A stretch of DNA of 64,000 nucleotides from Lachnospiraceae bacterium (GCA_022510745.1 JAFLSY010000012.1:1-64000), one strand, 5' to 3'; shown: positions 8,035-17,217, counted from the first letter of the stretch. The notes: generated by a model from the letters alone, not told the origin. Numbers and translations are program-made.

Positions 8035-8130
8035 TTATTCATTGTCAATATACTTCTCCGTAGTTTGAGGATTTACATACAGGCTATGATATTTAACGGC
8101 AAATTCATGAATCTCTTTATTTTCTGCCAT
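8035..8130 (-). pseudogene. Truncated small gene (31 codons)
   Basis: An ATG five nucleotides after the stop codon of the preceding small gene opens a 31-codon frame (AENKEIHEFAVKYHSLYVNP and then a short tail). It ends early, just before the TA promoter. The N-terminal sequence looks like a genuine conserved protein start that has lost its C-terminus, so I treat it as a remnant. Confidence 0.35.
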
Positions 8131-8133
8131 AGT

Positions 8134-8328
8134 TCACGCCTTCTTCTTGCCGTCCCTTTCCTCTTTCTTACGGTCCTCATCGATCATATCCACGATCTTA
8201 AAGTACTCATCAATCTCAGCCTGCGCTTCTTCCTCAGACATATCAAAATGCGCCATGAGCAGATGCAGAACTGTTTCAATCGTACAGTCCTGTGAAAACT
8301 TATCCCATATCAAGTCCATTGGATCCAT
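8134..8328 (-). CDS. Small acidic helical protein, faintly PqqD-like
   Basis: The product is 64 residues with a clear GGAGGAATGACTT-ATG start. The stretch IWDKFSQDCTIETVLHLLMA followed by an acidic EEEAQAEIDEYFKIV helix recalls the C-terminal half of PqqD-like peptide-binding domains, but the N-terminal half is absent, so this is tentative. No radical SAM or RiPP gene is next to it. It is followed directly by a truncated small gene. Confidence 0.45.
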   Translation of the reverse strand: MDPMDLIWDKFSQDCTIETVLHLLMAHFDMSEEEAQAEIDEYFKIVDMIDEDRKKEERDGKKKA

Positions 8329-8645
8329 AAGTCATTCCTCCATACCATCACAGTTCTTGTGTCTTCTCCTATTGCTGTGCCGTTTTTAGGAGAAAACTTT
8401 CAACTTTAGGTTCTATCCCGGTAATTATACCACAGAATAATGTCTTATAAAATGCTCTCTATATATTTTTACCTGACAAACCTACACGCATTGATACAAC
8501 CAATGAAGCCTCTTACATCTCCTGGCCAATAAATTAAAATTCAGCCAACAGTTCTTTAACACGTGATTCTTTCACTTATACAAAGTCCTTAAAATCTACA
8601 GTTTTATACCACCCATTAGGCTGCATGGCATATTCTAAGCAATAT
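8329..8645. other. Intergenic region with a degraded gene fragment
   Basis: The only signal is a minus-strand fragment at about 8538-8645 reading LEYAMQPNGWYKTVDFKDFV, an in-frame stop, then VKESRVKELLAEF. It has coding-like character and ends at the rsgA terminator. No complete gene is visible. Confidence 0.35.
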
Positions 8646-8675
8646 TTAAAAAAGACAAGCCATCTCTGACTTGTC
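8646..8675 (-). terminator. Rho-independent terminator after rsgA
   Basis: On the minus strand the stem GACAAGTC/GGCTTGTC (one G-U pair, 6-nt loop) is followed by TTTTTT. It lies just past the rsgA stop and probably ends the long housekeeping operon. Confidence 0.9.
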
Positions 8676-8680
8676 CTTCC

Positions 8681-9559
8681 CTAATACTTTTTTCTATTCT
8701 TCAGTTCTTCGTACAGAAGTGTATAATTTTCATAGCGTGCTTTACTGATAAGTCCCTGCTTAAGAGCCGCCTTTACACCGCAGACCGGCTCGTTCACATG
8801 GGAACAGCCCTTAAAACGGCAATTCGGTTCAAAGGGCTGAAACTCCGGATAAAACTCCGCTAATTCTTCCTTTTCCAGTTCAAAGATACCCAGTGAACTG
8901 AAGCCCGGCGTATCCATGATATAGGTTCCTTCTCCAATGGCAAGCAGTTGTGAATGTCTGGTGGTATGCCTGCCTCGCTCCACCTTTCTGCTGATGTCGC
9001 CGGTTTCCATTACGGTTCCACTTTGCAGTCTGTTTACCAGAGAAGACTTTCCCACACCGCTGGGCCCTGCCACCGTGGTGGTCTTATGTTTCAAGAGTGC
9101 CTTCAATTCCTCGATACCCTCTTCTTTTATAGCGCTTAAAAACAGTACCTTGCAGCCGCAGTTCTCATAGGTTTCCGCTAACATCCTGCGTTCTTTTTCT
9201 TCCGCAATATCCTGTTTGTTAAAACAGATGATACAGGGCAGCGCATGCTGACGCATCATGATCAGAAATCGGTCCAATAGATTCAAACTGGGAGCCGGCT
9301 TGGTGATAGAAAAAATCACTAATGCCTGATCTACATTGGCTACCGCCGGACGCAGCAAAGCGTTTCTGCGCGGCAGCAAGGCGGTGATATTGCCTTCCTT
9401 TTCCAGATCATCCAAAATCTCTACTTCAACATCATCCCCCACCAGAGGCTTCTGCTTATCCTTGCGGAAAATCCCCTTTGCCTTGCATTCATATATTCCT
9501 TTATCTTCTATATGCACATAATAAAATCCCGCAATTCCCTTGATTATTTTACCCTGCAT
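8681..9559 (-). CDS. rsgA: Ribosome small subunit-dependent GTPase RsgA
   Basis: RsgA is a GTPase that checks late 30S subunit maturation. The 292 residues show the expected order: N-terminal OB fold (to ~65), then a circularly permuted GTPase with G4 (NKQD) and G5 (LSA) before the P-loop GPSGVGKSS and G3 DTPGF, and a C-terminal zinc finger (CRFKGCSHVNEPVCGV). It begins 16 nt after the PASTA kinase gene and is the last gene before a strong terminator. In many Firmicutes rpe and a thiamine pyrophosphokinase gene follow; here the accessory block follows instead. Confidence 0.97.
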   Translation of the reverse strand: MQGKIIKGIAGFYYVHIEDKGIYECKAKGIFRKDKQKPLVGDDVEVEILDDLEKEGNITALLPRRNALLRPAVANVDQALVIFSITKPAPSLNLLDRFLIMMRQHALPCIICFNKQDIAEEKERRMLAETYENCGCKVLFLSAIKEEGIEELKALLKHKTTTVAGPSGVGKSSLVNRLQSGTVMETGDISRKVERGRHTTRHSQLLAIGEGTYIMDTPGFSSLGIFELEKEELAEFYPEFQPFEPNCRFKGCSHVNEPVCGVKAALKQGLISKARYENYTLLYEELKNRKKY

Positions 9560-9575
9560 ATTTCACCTGATCATG

Positions 9576-11666
9576 TTATTCCTGCACAAATATGGCTTCT
9601 CTTGTAAATGTCCTGGTTTCCGTATTATGCACTACCACAGCTTCTCCGGCTTCATCCGTCGCGGTACTTTCTATAGTTACGGTATAGGTAAAAGTAATGG
9701 TCCCCTTCGGACTCTTTATTCCGTAGTAATTCGCCGCATAGGGAAAAGTGGTAACAGAAGTATTGTCCATCAAAATCTTTCCATCCTCTGCCACTATACT
9801 GATATTCACAGGGGTACCCGCCACATAATCCGGCGCTTCCTCAGGGGTAGGCGCTGTGATGCTGGCGTTATATTGGTAGGTCACCGCCGCGGACCCAAGG
9901 CTAACCGTAAAATCCACTGATGTTCCGGGATCCACATAGGAGCCGTAGGAATAGCTCTGGTAGCAGACCAGCCCCTCCGCATATTCCTCGGAATTCATCT
10001 GGGATACGGCACCCACTGCCAATCCTGCCTCTATCAGCTTGATAGTTGCCTCATCCTCCGGTAGTCCCATCAATTCGGGAACCCTGACCTTATTATCCTC
10101 TTCTCCCAGACTTACATTGATGGTAACGGAAGAACCTAAGGGTGCTTTTCCGCTTACGGGATTCTGGGAAATGACATATCCCTGTTCCACATCCGCAGAG
10201 TATTCATCCTTTTTGTTTACCTCAAAGCCGCTGTCATTCAGCCTTTTAACCGCATCCTCATAGGAATACCCAACAACATTGGGCACTTCCCTGCCTTCCG
10301 TACCGGCACTGACCGTCAGTGTGACGGTGGTACCTTTCGGAACCTCCGTTCCTTCCGTGATACTCGCTCTGATTACGATGTTTTGTTCGACTTCCGATTC
10401 CTCATAGACAACCTCTGGCAATAAGCCGATGGCTCTTAGCTCATTCTGTGCATCCACAGAAGAATGGTTTACTACCGGAATCATTATTACATTTCCTTCT
10501 AAAAGGCTGTCTGTTTCTTCCGTCTCGGAATTATTTCCATTAAATCCCGCACCGAAAATACCCGTAATCTTACCTACAAAGAAAATAATGACACAGCAGA
10601 TTACAATTCCCGCTATTACAGTCAATGCGGTGGTGATACGCTCCATACGAGGGTCGTAATCATCCTCATAATCCTCTTCCGCATACTCTTCTTCAATATC
10701 GTCCTCCACATCTGTTCTTAAGCGGAGAGCTTCATCCATGGAGTCCCTTCTCTCCGATTGACGCTTAATCTGCGCCATCTCATTATCGGATATAAAGCGT
10801 GTGGCCGATTCCTCATCCGGATCCTGGAATACGACAAAGGTATCCTCCGGATTGATGAGGGACTGCTTTAAATCCTCAATCAACTCTCCCATGGACTGAT
10901 AACGCCTGTCCGGACTCTTCTGGCAGCATTTTAAAACAATCAGCTCCACGCTGTTTGGAATTTCAGCTATAAATTCCCTGGGTGAGGGCATTTCCTCCTG
11001 TATATGCTTAATTGCAATCGCTACCGTAGTTTCTCCGTTGAAAGGCACCCTGCCGGTCAGCATTTCGAACATAGTAATACCCAAGGAATAAATATCGCTC
11101 TTCTCATCACTGTATCCGCCCCTTGCCTGTTCCGGAGAAGTATAATGCACGGAACCCATGACATTGGAGGTAATGGTATTGCTGGTGGCCGCTTTTGCAA
11201 TGCCGAAATCCGTTACCTTTACTTTACCTTCCTTGGAAATAATGATATTCTGCGGCTTAATATCCCTGTGAATGATATGATTATTATGAGCAGCTTCTAT
11301 GCCCAAGGAAACCTGAATGGCAATGCTCACTGCCTCTTTATAGGAAAGTCTGGCCTTTTTCTCAATATATTTTTTGAGGGTGATGCCCTCTACTAACTCC
11401 ATTACGATATAGTAGATGCCGTTTTCTTCCCCTACATCATACACATTTACAATATTAGGATGCATGAGGCCGGCTGCCGCCTGCGCCTCTACACGAAATT
11501 TGGATACAAAATTGGCATTCTCTGAAAACTCCTGTTTTAGTACCTTTACCGCCACAAAACGATTCAGCTTATGACATTTTGCCTTATAAACGTCCGACAT
11601 ACCGCCCGTTCCGATTTTTTCCAGTATTTCGTAACGCTCTCCTATCATCATTCCAATTTTAATCAT
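9576..11666 (-). CDS. prkC: Membrane Ser/Thr protein kinase with PASTA repeats (PrkC/Stk1 type)
   Basis: This kinase senses muropeptide/lipid II-type ligands and phosphorylates cell-envelope and translation targets. The kinase domain covers ~13-270: glycine loop GTGGMSDVYKA, Lys41, catalytic loop HRDIKPQN (Asp135) and DFG at 153-155. A very acidic juxtamembrane linker (~318-340) leads to one membrane helix (~345-370). Three PASTA repeats follow (~393-455, 458-525, 528-597), then a ~95-residue Thr-rich C-terminal domain. It sits 14 nt after its usual partner phosphatase. Full length; the start MIKIGMMIGERYEI is typical of the family. Confidence 0.95.
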   Translation of the reverse strand: MIKIGMMIGERYEILEKIGTGGMSDVYKAKCHKLNRFVAVKVLKQEFSENANFVSKFRVEAQAAAGLMHPNIVNVYDVGEENGIYYIVMELVEGITLKKYIEKKARLSYKEAVSIAIQVSLGIEAAHNNHIIHRDIKPQNIIISKEGKVKVTDFGIAKAATSNTITSNVMGSVHYTSPEQARGGYSDEKSDIYSLGITMFEMLTGRVPFNGETTVAIAIKHIQEEMPSPREFIAEIPNSVELIVLKCCQKSPDRRYQSMGELIEDLKQSLINPEDTFVVFQDPDEESATRFISDNEMAQIKRQSERRDSMDEALRLRTDVEDDIEEEYAEEDYEDDYDPRMERITTALTVIAGIVICCVIIFFVGKITGIFGAGFNGNNSETEETDSLLEGNVIMIPVVNHSSVDAQNELRAIGLLPEVVYEESEVEQNIVIRASITEGTEVPKGTTVTLTVSAGTEGREVPNVVGYSYEDAVKRLNDSGFEVNKKDEYSADVEQGYVISQNPVSGKAPLGSSVTINVSLGEEDNKVRVPELMGLPEDEATIKLIEAGLAVGAVSQMNSEEYAEGLVCYQSYSYGSYVDPGTSVDFTVSLGSAAVTYQYNASITAPTPEEAPDYVAGTPVNISIVAEDGKILMDNTSVTTFPYAANYYGIKSPKGTITFTYTVTIESTATDEAGEAVVVHNTETRTFTREAIFVQE

Positions 11667-11680
11667 ACTTAACTCCTTAA

Positions 11681-12412
11681 CTATTCAGTAAACGGCTCAA
11701 TCAGCACTACAGCTATATTATCCTTACCGCCGTTACGGTTGGCAGCCTTGACTAATTCTTCAGCCTTTTCTACGATATCCCGCTGTCCGTTTAAGATCAT
11801 GCGAATTTCTTCGTCTTCCAACATATTAGTCAGACCGTCCGAGCACATGAGTACAATTTCTCCACGCATAAGAGAAACCCTAAAAAAGTCGATGTCCACG
11901 TGCTCATCGGCACCGACTGCCCTCGTAATGATATTTTTGTCAGGATGATTTCGTGCGGTTTCCCTGTCTATACCGCCCATTCGAACCATTTCCTCCACCA
12001 GAGAATGGTCCCTGGTGATCTGACGGATCTTCTCTCCTACTACATAGAGCCTGGAATCTCCGACATTTGCGACCAACAGATTATTATGATTGCAGGTAGC
12101 TGCAACCACAGTTGTTCCCATTCCTTCCAGATCAGTATTCTCTCTTGCCTGCTTTCTGAGCTGTTCATTTGCGGTCTTGATGGCATTCTCCAGTATTTTT
12201 TCTGGAAATTCCTCCTTGGAAGCAGCAATTTCCCTAATAATGGTCTCTACCGTATATTTCGACGCATAATCCCCTGCATTGTGGCCGCCCATACCGTCTG
12301 CAACAATAAAAATATTGGGCAGCCTGCCCACAGGCTCCTCTGAAGTATATACATAGTCCTGATTCAGTTTTCTTTTCCTACCAATATCAGTTATGGAAAA
12401 CGTCTTTAACAC
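11681..12412 (-). CDS. PP2C-family protein phosphatase (Stp/PrpC type)
   Basis: This metal-dependent Ser/Thr phosphatase reverses phosphorylation by the adjacent PASTA kinase. The 243 residues show the PP2C motifs: TDIGRKRKLNQD, VADGMGGHNAG, GDSRLY, CSDGLTN and GGKDNIAVVL, with the Asp ligands for the metal centre in place. Start is GTG with AAGGAG seven nucleotides upstream, overlapping the rlmN 3' end by 26 nt, so the two are translationally coupled. Confidence 0.95.
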   Translation of the reverse strand: MLKTFSITDIGRKRKLNQDYVYTSEEPVGRLPNIFIVADGMGGHNAGDYASKYTVETIIREIAASKEEFPEKILENAIKTANEQLRKQARENTDLEGMGTTVVAATCNHNNLLVANVGDSRLYVVGEKIRQITRDHSLVEEMVRMGGIDRETARNHPDKNIITRAVGADEHVDIDFFRVSLMRGEIVLMCSDGLTNMLEDEEIRMILNGQRDIVEKAEELVKAANRNGGKDNIAVVLIEPFTE

Positions 12413-13460
12413 CGTCTGTCTCCTTATGTGCGTTCATGTGCCGTCGTCTGAGCTGGCCGCAGGCACCGTCAATATCCCGCCCCATTTCTCTTCTTATAGT
12501 AACATTTATTTTGTTTTTTTCAAGTTTATTTTTAAAGGATACAATCCGGAGAGCCTCCGACTGTACAAATTTCCGCTCTTTAATTGGATTTACCGGAATC
12601 AGATTTGTATGACAGCAAAGGGTGCCTGCCAAGCGGCTAAGCGCTTCCGCATCTTCGTCGGAATCGTTGATGCCGCCCACCAGACTGTATTCAAAGGTAA
12701 TCCGCCTGCCCGTCTTATGAAAATAGTTACTGCAGGCCGCCATCAGTTCCTCTATGCTATAGCGGTTCGCAATGGGCATCAGCTGTCTCCGTTTTTCATC
12801 GGTGGCAGCATGGAGGGAAAGCGCCAGCGTAATCTGCAGGCCCTCCTCAGCCAGCTCGTACATCTTGGGTACGATCCCGCAGGTGGATACCGTAATGTTT
12901 CTTTGGCTGATATGCAGTCCGTTTTCATCACTCAACAATCTGATAAATCGCAGCAGATGGTCATAATTATCTAAAGGCTCTCCCGTTCCCATTACCACCA
13001 CGTTCGACACCCGCTCACCCGTTTCCAGTGTAATGGCATATATCTGATCCAGCATCTCAGAGGCTGTCAGATTCCTTTCCAATCCATCCAGCGTAGAGGC
13101 ACAGAACCCGCATCCCATCCGGCAGCCTACCTGGGAAGAAATACATACGGAATTACCGTGTTTATAACGCATCCAAACGCTTTCCACCATATTTCCGTCA
13201 GCCAGTTCAAACAGAAATTTATTTGTGCCGTCCAGCTTGGACTGCTGCCTGTCCACTATCCGCAGGGCTGTATATTGATAAGTATTCCCACATTTTTCCC
13301 GAAAATCCTTGGACAGATTCGTCATTTCATCAAAACCGCGAACCAGCTTTTTATGCATCCATTCATAGCACTGCTTTGCACGGAAGGGCTTCTCCCCCAA
13401 ACCGCTTAGTTCTTCCTGCAACTCTGCAAGAGTCAGGGATTTTATATCCTTTTTTTCCAT
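12387..13460 (-). CDS. rlmN: 23S rRNA/tRNA adenine-C2 methyltransferase RlmN
   Basis: RlmN is a radical SAM enzyme that methylates C2 of A2503 in 23S rRNA and A37 in some tRNAs. The product is about 357 residues. The [4Fe-4S] motif CRMGCGFCAS is present, as are the GTGEPLDNYD and ALSLHAA segments and the C-terminal Cys region (GACGQL) used in the covalent mechanism. I chose the ATG behind GGAGAGGAGAAC (protein MEKKDIKSLT) over an upstream frame extension, because the extension would read into the conserved hairpin in the leader. It lies between rsmB and the phosphatase in the usual order. Confidence 0.95.
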   Translation of the reverse strand: MEKKDIKSLTLAELQEELSGLGEKPFRAKQCYEWMHKKLVRGFDEMTNLSKDFREKCGNTYQYTALRIVDRQQSKLDGTNKFLFELADGNMVESVWMRYKHGNSVCISSQVGCRMGCGFCASTLDGLERNLTASEMLDQIYAITLETGERVSNVVVMGTGEPLDNYDHLLRFIRLLSDENGLHISQRNITVSTCGIVPKMYELAEEGLQITLALSLHAATDEKRRQLMPIANRYSIEELMAACSNYFHKTGRRITFEYSLVGGINDSDEDAEALSRLAGTLCCHTNLIPVNPIKERKFVQSEALRIVSFKNKLEKNKINVTIRREMGRDIDGACGQLRRRHMNAHKETDGVKDVFHN

Positions 13461-13513
13461 GTTCTCCTCTCCAACATTACAGCCATCAAACAAAGGTGAC
13501 TTCATATCATTAT

Positions 13514-13572
13514 CCACCATAATCAAACCGGACTCAGATGCAGTGGCATTCGCCCGGATTTGATTATGGTGG
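13514..13572 (-). promoter_or_regulatory. Conserved leader hairpin, copy 1 (upstream of rlmN)
   Basis: A perfect 14-bp inverted repeat (13514-13527 with 13559-13572) encloses a core. As minus-strand RNA this folds as the outer stem, a bulged U, CCGGGC/GUCCGG, GA opposite CUGA, and AUGC-CACU-GCAU at the tip. The same core with a different stem lies upstream of priA. It ends about 53 nt before the rlmN start. There is no T-run, so it is not a standard terminator. I do not recognise it as a known riboswitch; see findings. Confidence 0.75.
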
Positions 13573-13592
13573 AAATTTGCAGAAGTACCCCC

Positions 13593-14960
13593 TTATGATA
13601 ACGGTTGTTTTTTTAGACGGGCTAAAAAGAAACCGTCCGTATCATGCAGATGCGGCAGAAGCTGTAAGAATCCCTCTTTTGCTGTATCAGCATGAGGCAA
13701 ATCCGCAGGTAAAAAAGAAGCTATCGATTCTCTTACAAATCCAAACTCCTTGCAGAGCCAATCTACCTGTTGCTCATTCTCCGCAGGATTGATGGTACAG
13801 GTACTGTATAAAAGCGTGCCACCGGGTTTTACATAGCCCGCAGCCTGCCTTAAAATCTCTCTCTGCAGATGGACGATGGGCTCTAGGCCTTCCTTTGTCT
13901 GTCTATATTTGATATCTCTTTTCCTGCCCATAACTCCAAGACCGGAACAGGGCACATCCGCCAGAACTACATCCGCGCTTTCCACGGCTCCCTCATCCCG
14001 CTTCGTGGCATCCCAGAGTTTCAAATCTATATTGGTCAATCCCATCCTGCTTACATTCTCTTCTATACGTTCCATTCTCCGAGGGGAAATATCTCTGGCC
14101 TCCACCCTGCCCTCAGGACCCGCATATTCCGCCGCTAACAAAGTCTTTCCACCAGGGGCTGCGCAAATATCCAACACTCTGTCCCCCCGTTTTATACCCG
14201 CTGCGGCCACTGCCAGCCCGGAACTGGCATCCTGTACGGTAAAAAGCCCTTGTGCAAAGCCCGGTAAAAGGGCAATATTCTCACAATCATGCAGATATCG
14301 GATGTCTTTCACCCAGGCATGTCCGCTTATCTTGACGCCCGCCTGCTCCATGGCCCGGATACAGTTCTCCTTCTCCTCTGTGGAAATCCCCGATACAAAA
14401 CGGATCATAACGGGCCGGATATGTAACAGTCCCTCTAAGAGGGATTTGGTCTCCTCATAAGAGTAGCTTTCCAGAAAATGTTCTGCGATCCATTCCGGCA
14501 CAGAATACATAACGGAAAGAAACTGCCGCGGATTCTCCCTCTCGGAAGGTAGTTTCGCTGCAGTTTTGTTTGCGGAAAGATTCCGCAGTATGCCGTTAAC
14601 AAAGCCTTTTAGCTTAGAGAAACCGCGCTTTCCGGCTAGTTTGACCGCTTCGTTTACTGCTGCCGCATCCGGCACGCTGTCCATATAAAGAAGCTGATAG
14701 GCGCTCATACGCAGCAGATTGCGGATAAGAGGTTTCATTTTCCGGGTGGGAACGCTGGAAATGGCATTCAGCCTATAATCTAACTCTATTCTTCTCTCTA
14801 AGGTTCCCTCAAAGAGCCTTTTGATAAAAGCTCTCTGCCTCGCTTCCAGATAACCGTATTTATCGAGCACCTGTCCCACCAGACGGTGGGAATACTCCTC
14901 TTCCCGCTCTATAACAAGCAGCATATCCAGCACGATTTCCCTTGTATTTTCCGACGACAT
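13593..14960 (-). CDS. rsmB: 16S rRNA m5C967 methyltransferase RsmB
   Basis: This enzyme methylates C967 of 16S rRNA with S-adenosylmethionine. The 455 residues have an N-terminal NusB-like domain (~1-140) and a C-terminal Rossmann methyltransferase. Visible motifs are the SAM site VLDICAAPGGKTLLAA, the DVPCSGLGVMGR motif and the catalytic-cysteine region LLYSTCTINPAENE. It starts 3 nt after the YugP-type peptidase stop and is followed by rlmN after a gap that holds the conserved hairpin. Confidence 0.96.
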   Translation of the reverse strand: MSSENTREIVLDMLLVIEREEEYSHRLVGQVLDKYGYLEARQRAFIKRLFEGTLERRIELDYRLNAISSVPTRKMKPLIRNLLRMSAYQLLYMDSVPDAAAVNEAVKLAGKRGFSKLKGFVNGILRNLSANKTAAKLPSERENPRQFLSVMYSVPEWIAEHFLESYSYEETKSLLEGLLHIRPVMIRFVSGISTEEKENCIRAMEQAGVKISGHAWVKDIRYLHDCENIALLPGFAQGLFTVQDASSGLAVAAAGIKRGDRVLDICAAPGGKTLLAAEYAGPEGRVEARDISPRRMERIEENVSRMGLTNIDLKLWDATKRDEGAVESADVVLADVPCSGLGVMGRKRDIKYRQTKEGLEPIVHLQREILRQAAGYVKPGGTLLYSTCTINPAENEQQVDWLCKEFGFVRESIASFLPADLPHADTAKEGFLQLLPHLHDTDGFFLARLKKQPLS

Positions 14961-14963
14961 ACC

Positions 14964-15698
14964 TTAGTCCCGCCTCCTGTTGCTGCCACCGCCGCCATAC
15001 AGAAGTACCAGACGCAGCAACTGTAAAACAGAAGATGCAGCTGCCGCTACATATGTCATTGCCGCTGCTGTCAGCACTTTTCTTGCACCTTGCTGCTCCT
15101 GTAAACCTAAAAGGCCACTTCTTTCTATGGCATTCATAGCACGACTGGATGCATTAAATTCTACCGGCAGCGTTACCAGCTGAAACAGTACCGCGATCAA
15201 AAAAGCCCAGATGCCCAGCTGTATCAATACCTGGTTCCAGCTTAAAATGATTCCTATAAAAATCAAAGGGATTCCCAATTTTGAGGCAATATTTACCACC
15301 GGTACCATTGCGCTGCGTATGGAGAGAGGCGCATAATTTTCCTGATGCTGTTTGGCATGCCCGCACTCATGGGCAGCCACTGCCACTGCCGTTACAGTGG
15401 GATAATGATAGTTTTCATAGGAAAGGCGCACGGTTTTACTCCGCGGGTCATAATGGTCTCCAGCTCCCTTCTGCAGGCATTCCACCCGCACGTCATAGAT
15501 ACCGGCATCCATCAGAATCCTCTGCGCAGCTTCTGCACCTGTCATACCTCTGGCATTCTGTATGCCATTATATTTTTTCATGGCGGAATTCACCCAAATG
15601 CTGGCCGCAATACATATGACTGCTCCAATCAGCACCAACAAATAAGTGGGGTCGTAGTAGTAATGATAGTATCCATAGTAACCGTAAGGCATATCCAT
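14964..15698 (-). CDS. YugP-family membrane zinc metallopeptidase
   Basis: The product is 244 residues. A Gly/Tyr-rich N-terminus leads into a membrane helix (~17-37), then a soluble stretch with the zinc motif AAHECGHAKQ (HExxH, near residue 117). Two or three further hydrophobic segments follow (~128-165 and 212-235). This is the DUF/peptidase family typified by B. subtilis YugP; its substrate is unknown. In many clostridia it sits between fmt and rsmB, as here. The C-terminus ends in GGGGSNRRRD. Confidence 0.9.
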   Translation of the reverse strand: MDMPYGYYGYYHYYYDPTYLLVLIGAVICIAASIWVNSAMKKYNGIQNARGMTGAEAAQRILMDAGIYDVRVECLQKGAGDHYDPRSKTVRLSYENYHYPTVTAVAVAAHECGHAKQHQENYAPLSIRSAMVPVVNIASKLGIPLIFIGIILSWNQVLIQLGIWAFLIAVLFQLVTLPVEFNASSRAMNAIERSGLLGLQEQQGARKVLTAAAMTYVAAAASSVLQLLRLVLLYGGGGSNRRRD

Positions 15699-15705
15699 TC
15701 TCCTC

Positions 15706-16659
15706 CTATTCTAAAACTGTACCGGGAAGCAGTTCTTTTCCCATCAAAAAATCCCGTGTGCTCATTCTTTTTTTGCCTTCCAGCTGAAGTTCCCGCACCA
15801 AAAGGGCATCTTTACCGCATTTTATAACAAAACCATCGGGCATCACTTTGATGATGCTGCCAATAGGATTTTGTCCATAAACGGCTTCCTCTTCTCCCTT
15901 CTCAGGCACATAAATCTCCGCTTCCCATATTTTTAACTGTTTCCCTTCCAAGAAGGTGTAGGCGCTGGGCCAGGAATTCAGTCCTCTGATCAGTCTTTCC
16001 AGCTCCTGTGCGGATTTGGAAAAGTCCAACTGCCCCATCGCTTTGTTTAACATGACCGTATGACTGGCTTCTGCCTCGTTCTGGGGAACGGGTTTTAATT
16101 TCCCGGCCTCTAAGAGAGAAAGGGCCTCCACTATGGCCTCCGCTCCTAAAGCAGCCAGTTTGTCAAACAGGGAGGCGCCAGTTTCCTTTTTATCGAGAGG
16201 GATTTCCTTCATGTAGAGAATATCTCCCGTATCTACTCCCTCGTTCATCTGCATAATGGTGACGCCACTCTTTTCTTCCCCATTGATCACGGCCCATTGA
16301 ATAGGGCTGGAACCCCTATATTTAGGCAACAGGGAAGCGTGAATATTCAAACAGCCGAACTTCGGCATCTTCAAAATTTCTTTGGATAAAATCTGTCCAA
16401 AGGCTGCTACCACAAATACATCCGCCGGAATCTTTTGCAGTTCCTCCACTGCTTCCGGCCGCTTGATGCGGACCGGCTGAAGCACTGGTATCTGCTTTTC
16501 CACGGCATAGGCCTTCACCGGTGAGTAGACCGGCTTATCACTGCGGCCTTTCGCCTTGTCCGGCTGCGTTACTACTGCCACTATATCATGTCCCGCCCTG
16601 TAAAGGGCATCCAGCGCACCCACCGCATAATCCGGGGTTCCCATAAAAACAATCTTCAT
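15706..16659 (-). CDS. fmt: Methionyl-tRNA formyltransferase
   Basis: Fmt formylates initiator Met-tRNA using 10-formyl-tetrahydrofolate. The 317 residues have the N-terminal formyltransferase fold with the start KIVFMGTPDYAV, the signature HASLLPKYRGSSPIQWA (catalytic Asn/His region) and GVDTGDI, and a C-terminal OB-like domain from ~205. It follows def by 3 nt; the two enzymes add and later remove the formyl group and are usually paired. Confidence 0.97.
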   Translation of the reverse strand: MKIVFMGTPDYAVGALDALYRAGHDIVAVVTQPDKAKGRSDKPVYSPVKAYAVEKQIPVLQPVRIKRPEAVEELQKIPADVFVVAAFGQILSKEILKMPKFGCLNIHASLLPKYRGSSPIQWAVINGEEKSGVTIMQMNEGVDTGDILYMKEIPLDKKETGASLFDKLAALGAEAIVEALSLLEAGKLKPVPQNEAEASHTVMLNKAMGQLDFSKSAQELERLIRGLNSWPSAYTFLEGKQLKIWEAEIYVPEKGEEEAVYGQNPIGSIIKVMPDGFVIKCGKDALLVRELQLEGKKRMSTRDFLMGKELLPGTVLE

Positions 16660-16662
16660 GCA

Positions 16663-17148
16663 TTACTCCTCTTCATCCTCATTCGCCGGTTCTACATTCT
16701 TTAGGCCGCCCTCTACTTTTTCCACATAGAGATGCCCGTCCAAATGCTCCAATTCATGAACGATAGCTCTGGCTAACAGCTCCGTGCCTTCCAGTTCATA
16801 AGGTTTCATGTCGATATCCAATGCCGTTGCTTTTACATAGTTGGGGCGGGTTACAATACCGCATTTATCCGGTACGCTTAAGCATCCTTCCTGTCCGGTC
16901 TGTTCACCGCTCTGTTCTATAATTCTGGGATTGATCAGCACATAGGGATCTTCTCCCGTTACATCTATGACTACCACCCTCTTTAAAATACCTACCTGAG
17001 GTGCCGCCAGTCCCACACCGTTTGCCTCATACATGGTGTCCAGCATATCCTCTATCAACTCCCGCAGTCTGGGAGTCATTTCTTTTACCTCTTTACAGGA
17101 TTTTGTCAGACATTCTTCTCCGATTTCCCTGATATTTCTGAGTGCCAT
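16663..17148 (-). CDS. def: Peptide deformylase
   Basis: This metalloenzyme removes the N-formyl group from nascent proteins. The 161 residues contain all three motifs: GVGLAAPQVG, EGCLSVP (Cys ligand) and HELEHLDG (HExxH). The last is more often HEIDHLDG, a tolerated change outside the metal ligands. AAAGGA precedes the ATG. It lies between priA and fmt in the classic order. Confidence 0.97.
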   Translation of the reverse strand: MALRNIREIGEECLTKSCKEVKEMTPRLRELIEDMLDTMYEANGVGLAAPQVGILKRVVVIDVTGEDPYVLINPRIIEQSGEQTGQEGCLSVPDKCGIVTRPNYVKATALDIDMKPYELEGTELLARAIVHELEHLDGHLYVEKVEGGLKNVEPANEDEEE

Positions 17149-17217
17149 ATTTTTATCCTTTCTTACTATAGTTTGTGCTTTTTATATGCATTTCATTTGG
17201 AGTTACGGTTTGTTTTC

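Noticed and set aside
12393..12974. A 193-codon plus-strand frame antisense to rlmN and its 3' overlap
   Set aside because: It mirrors a well-supported gene and lacks its own start signals.
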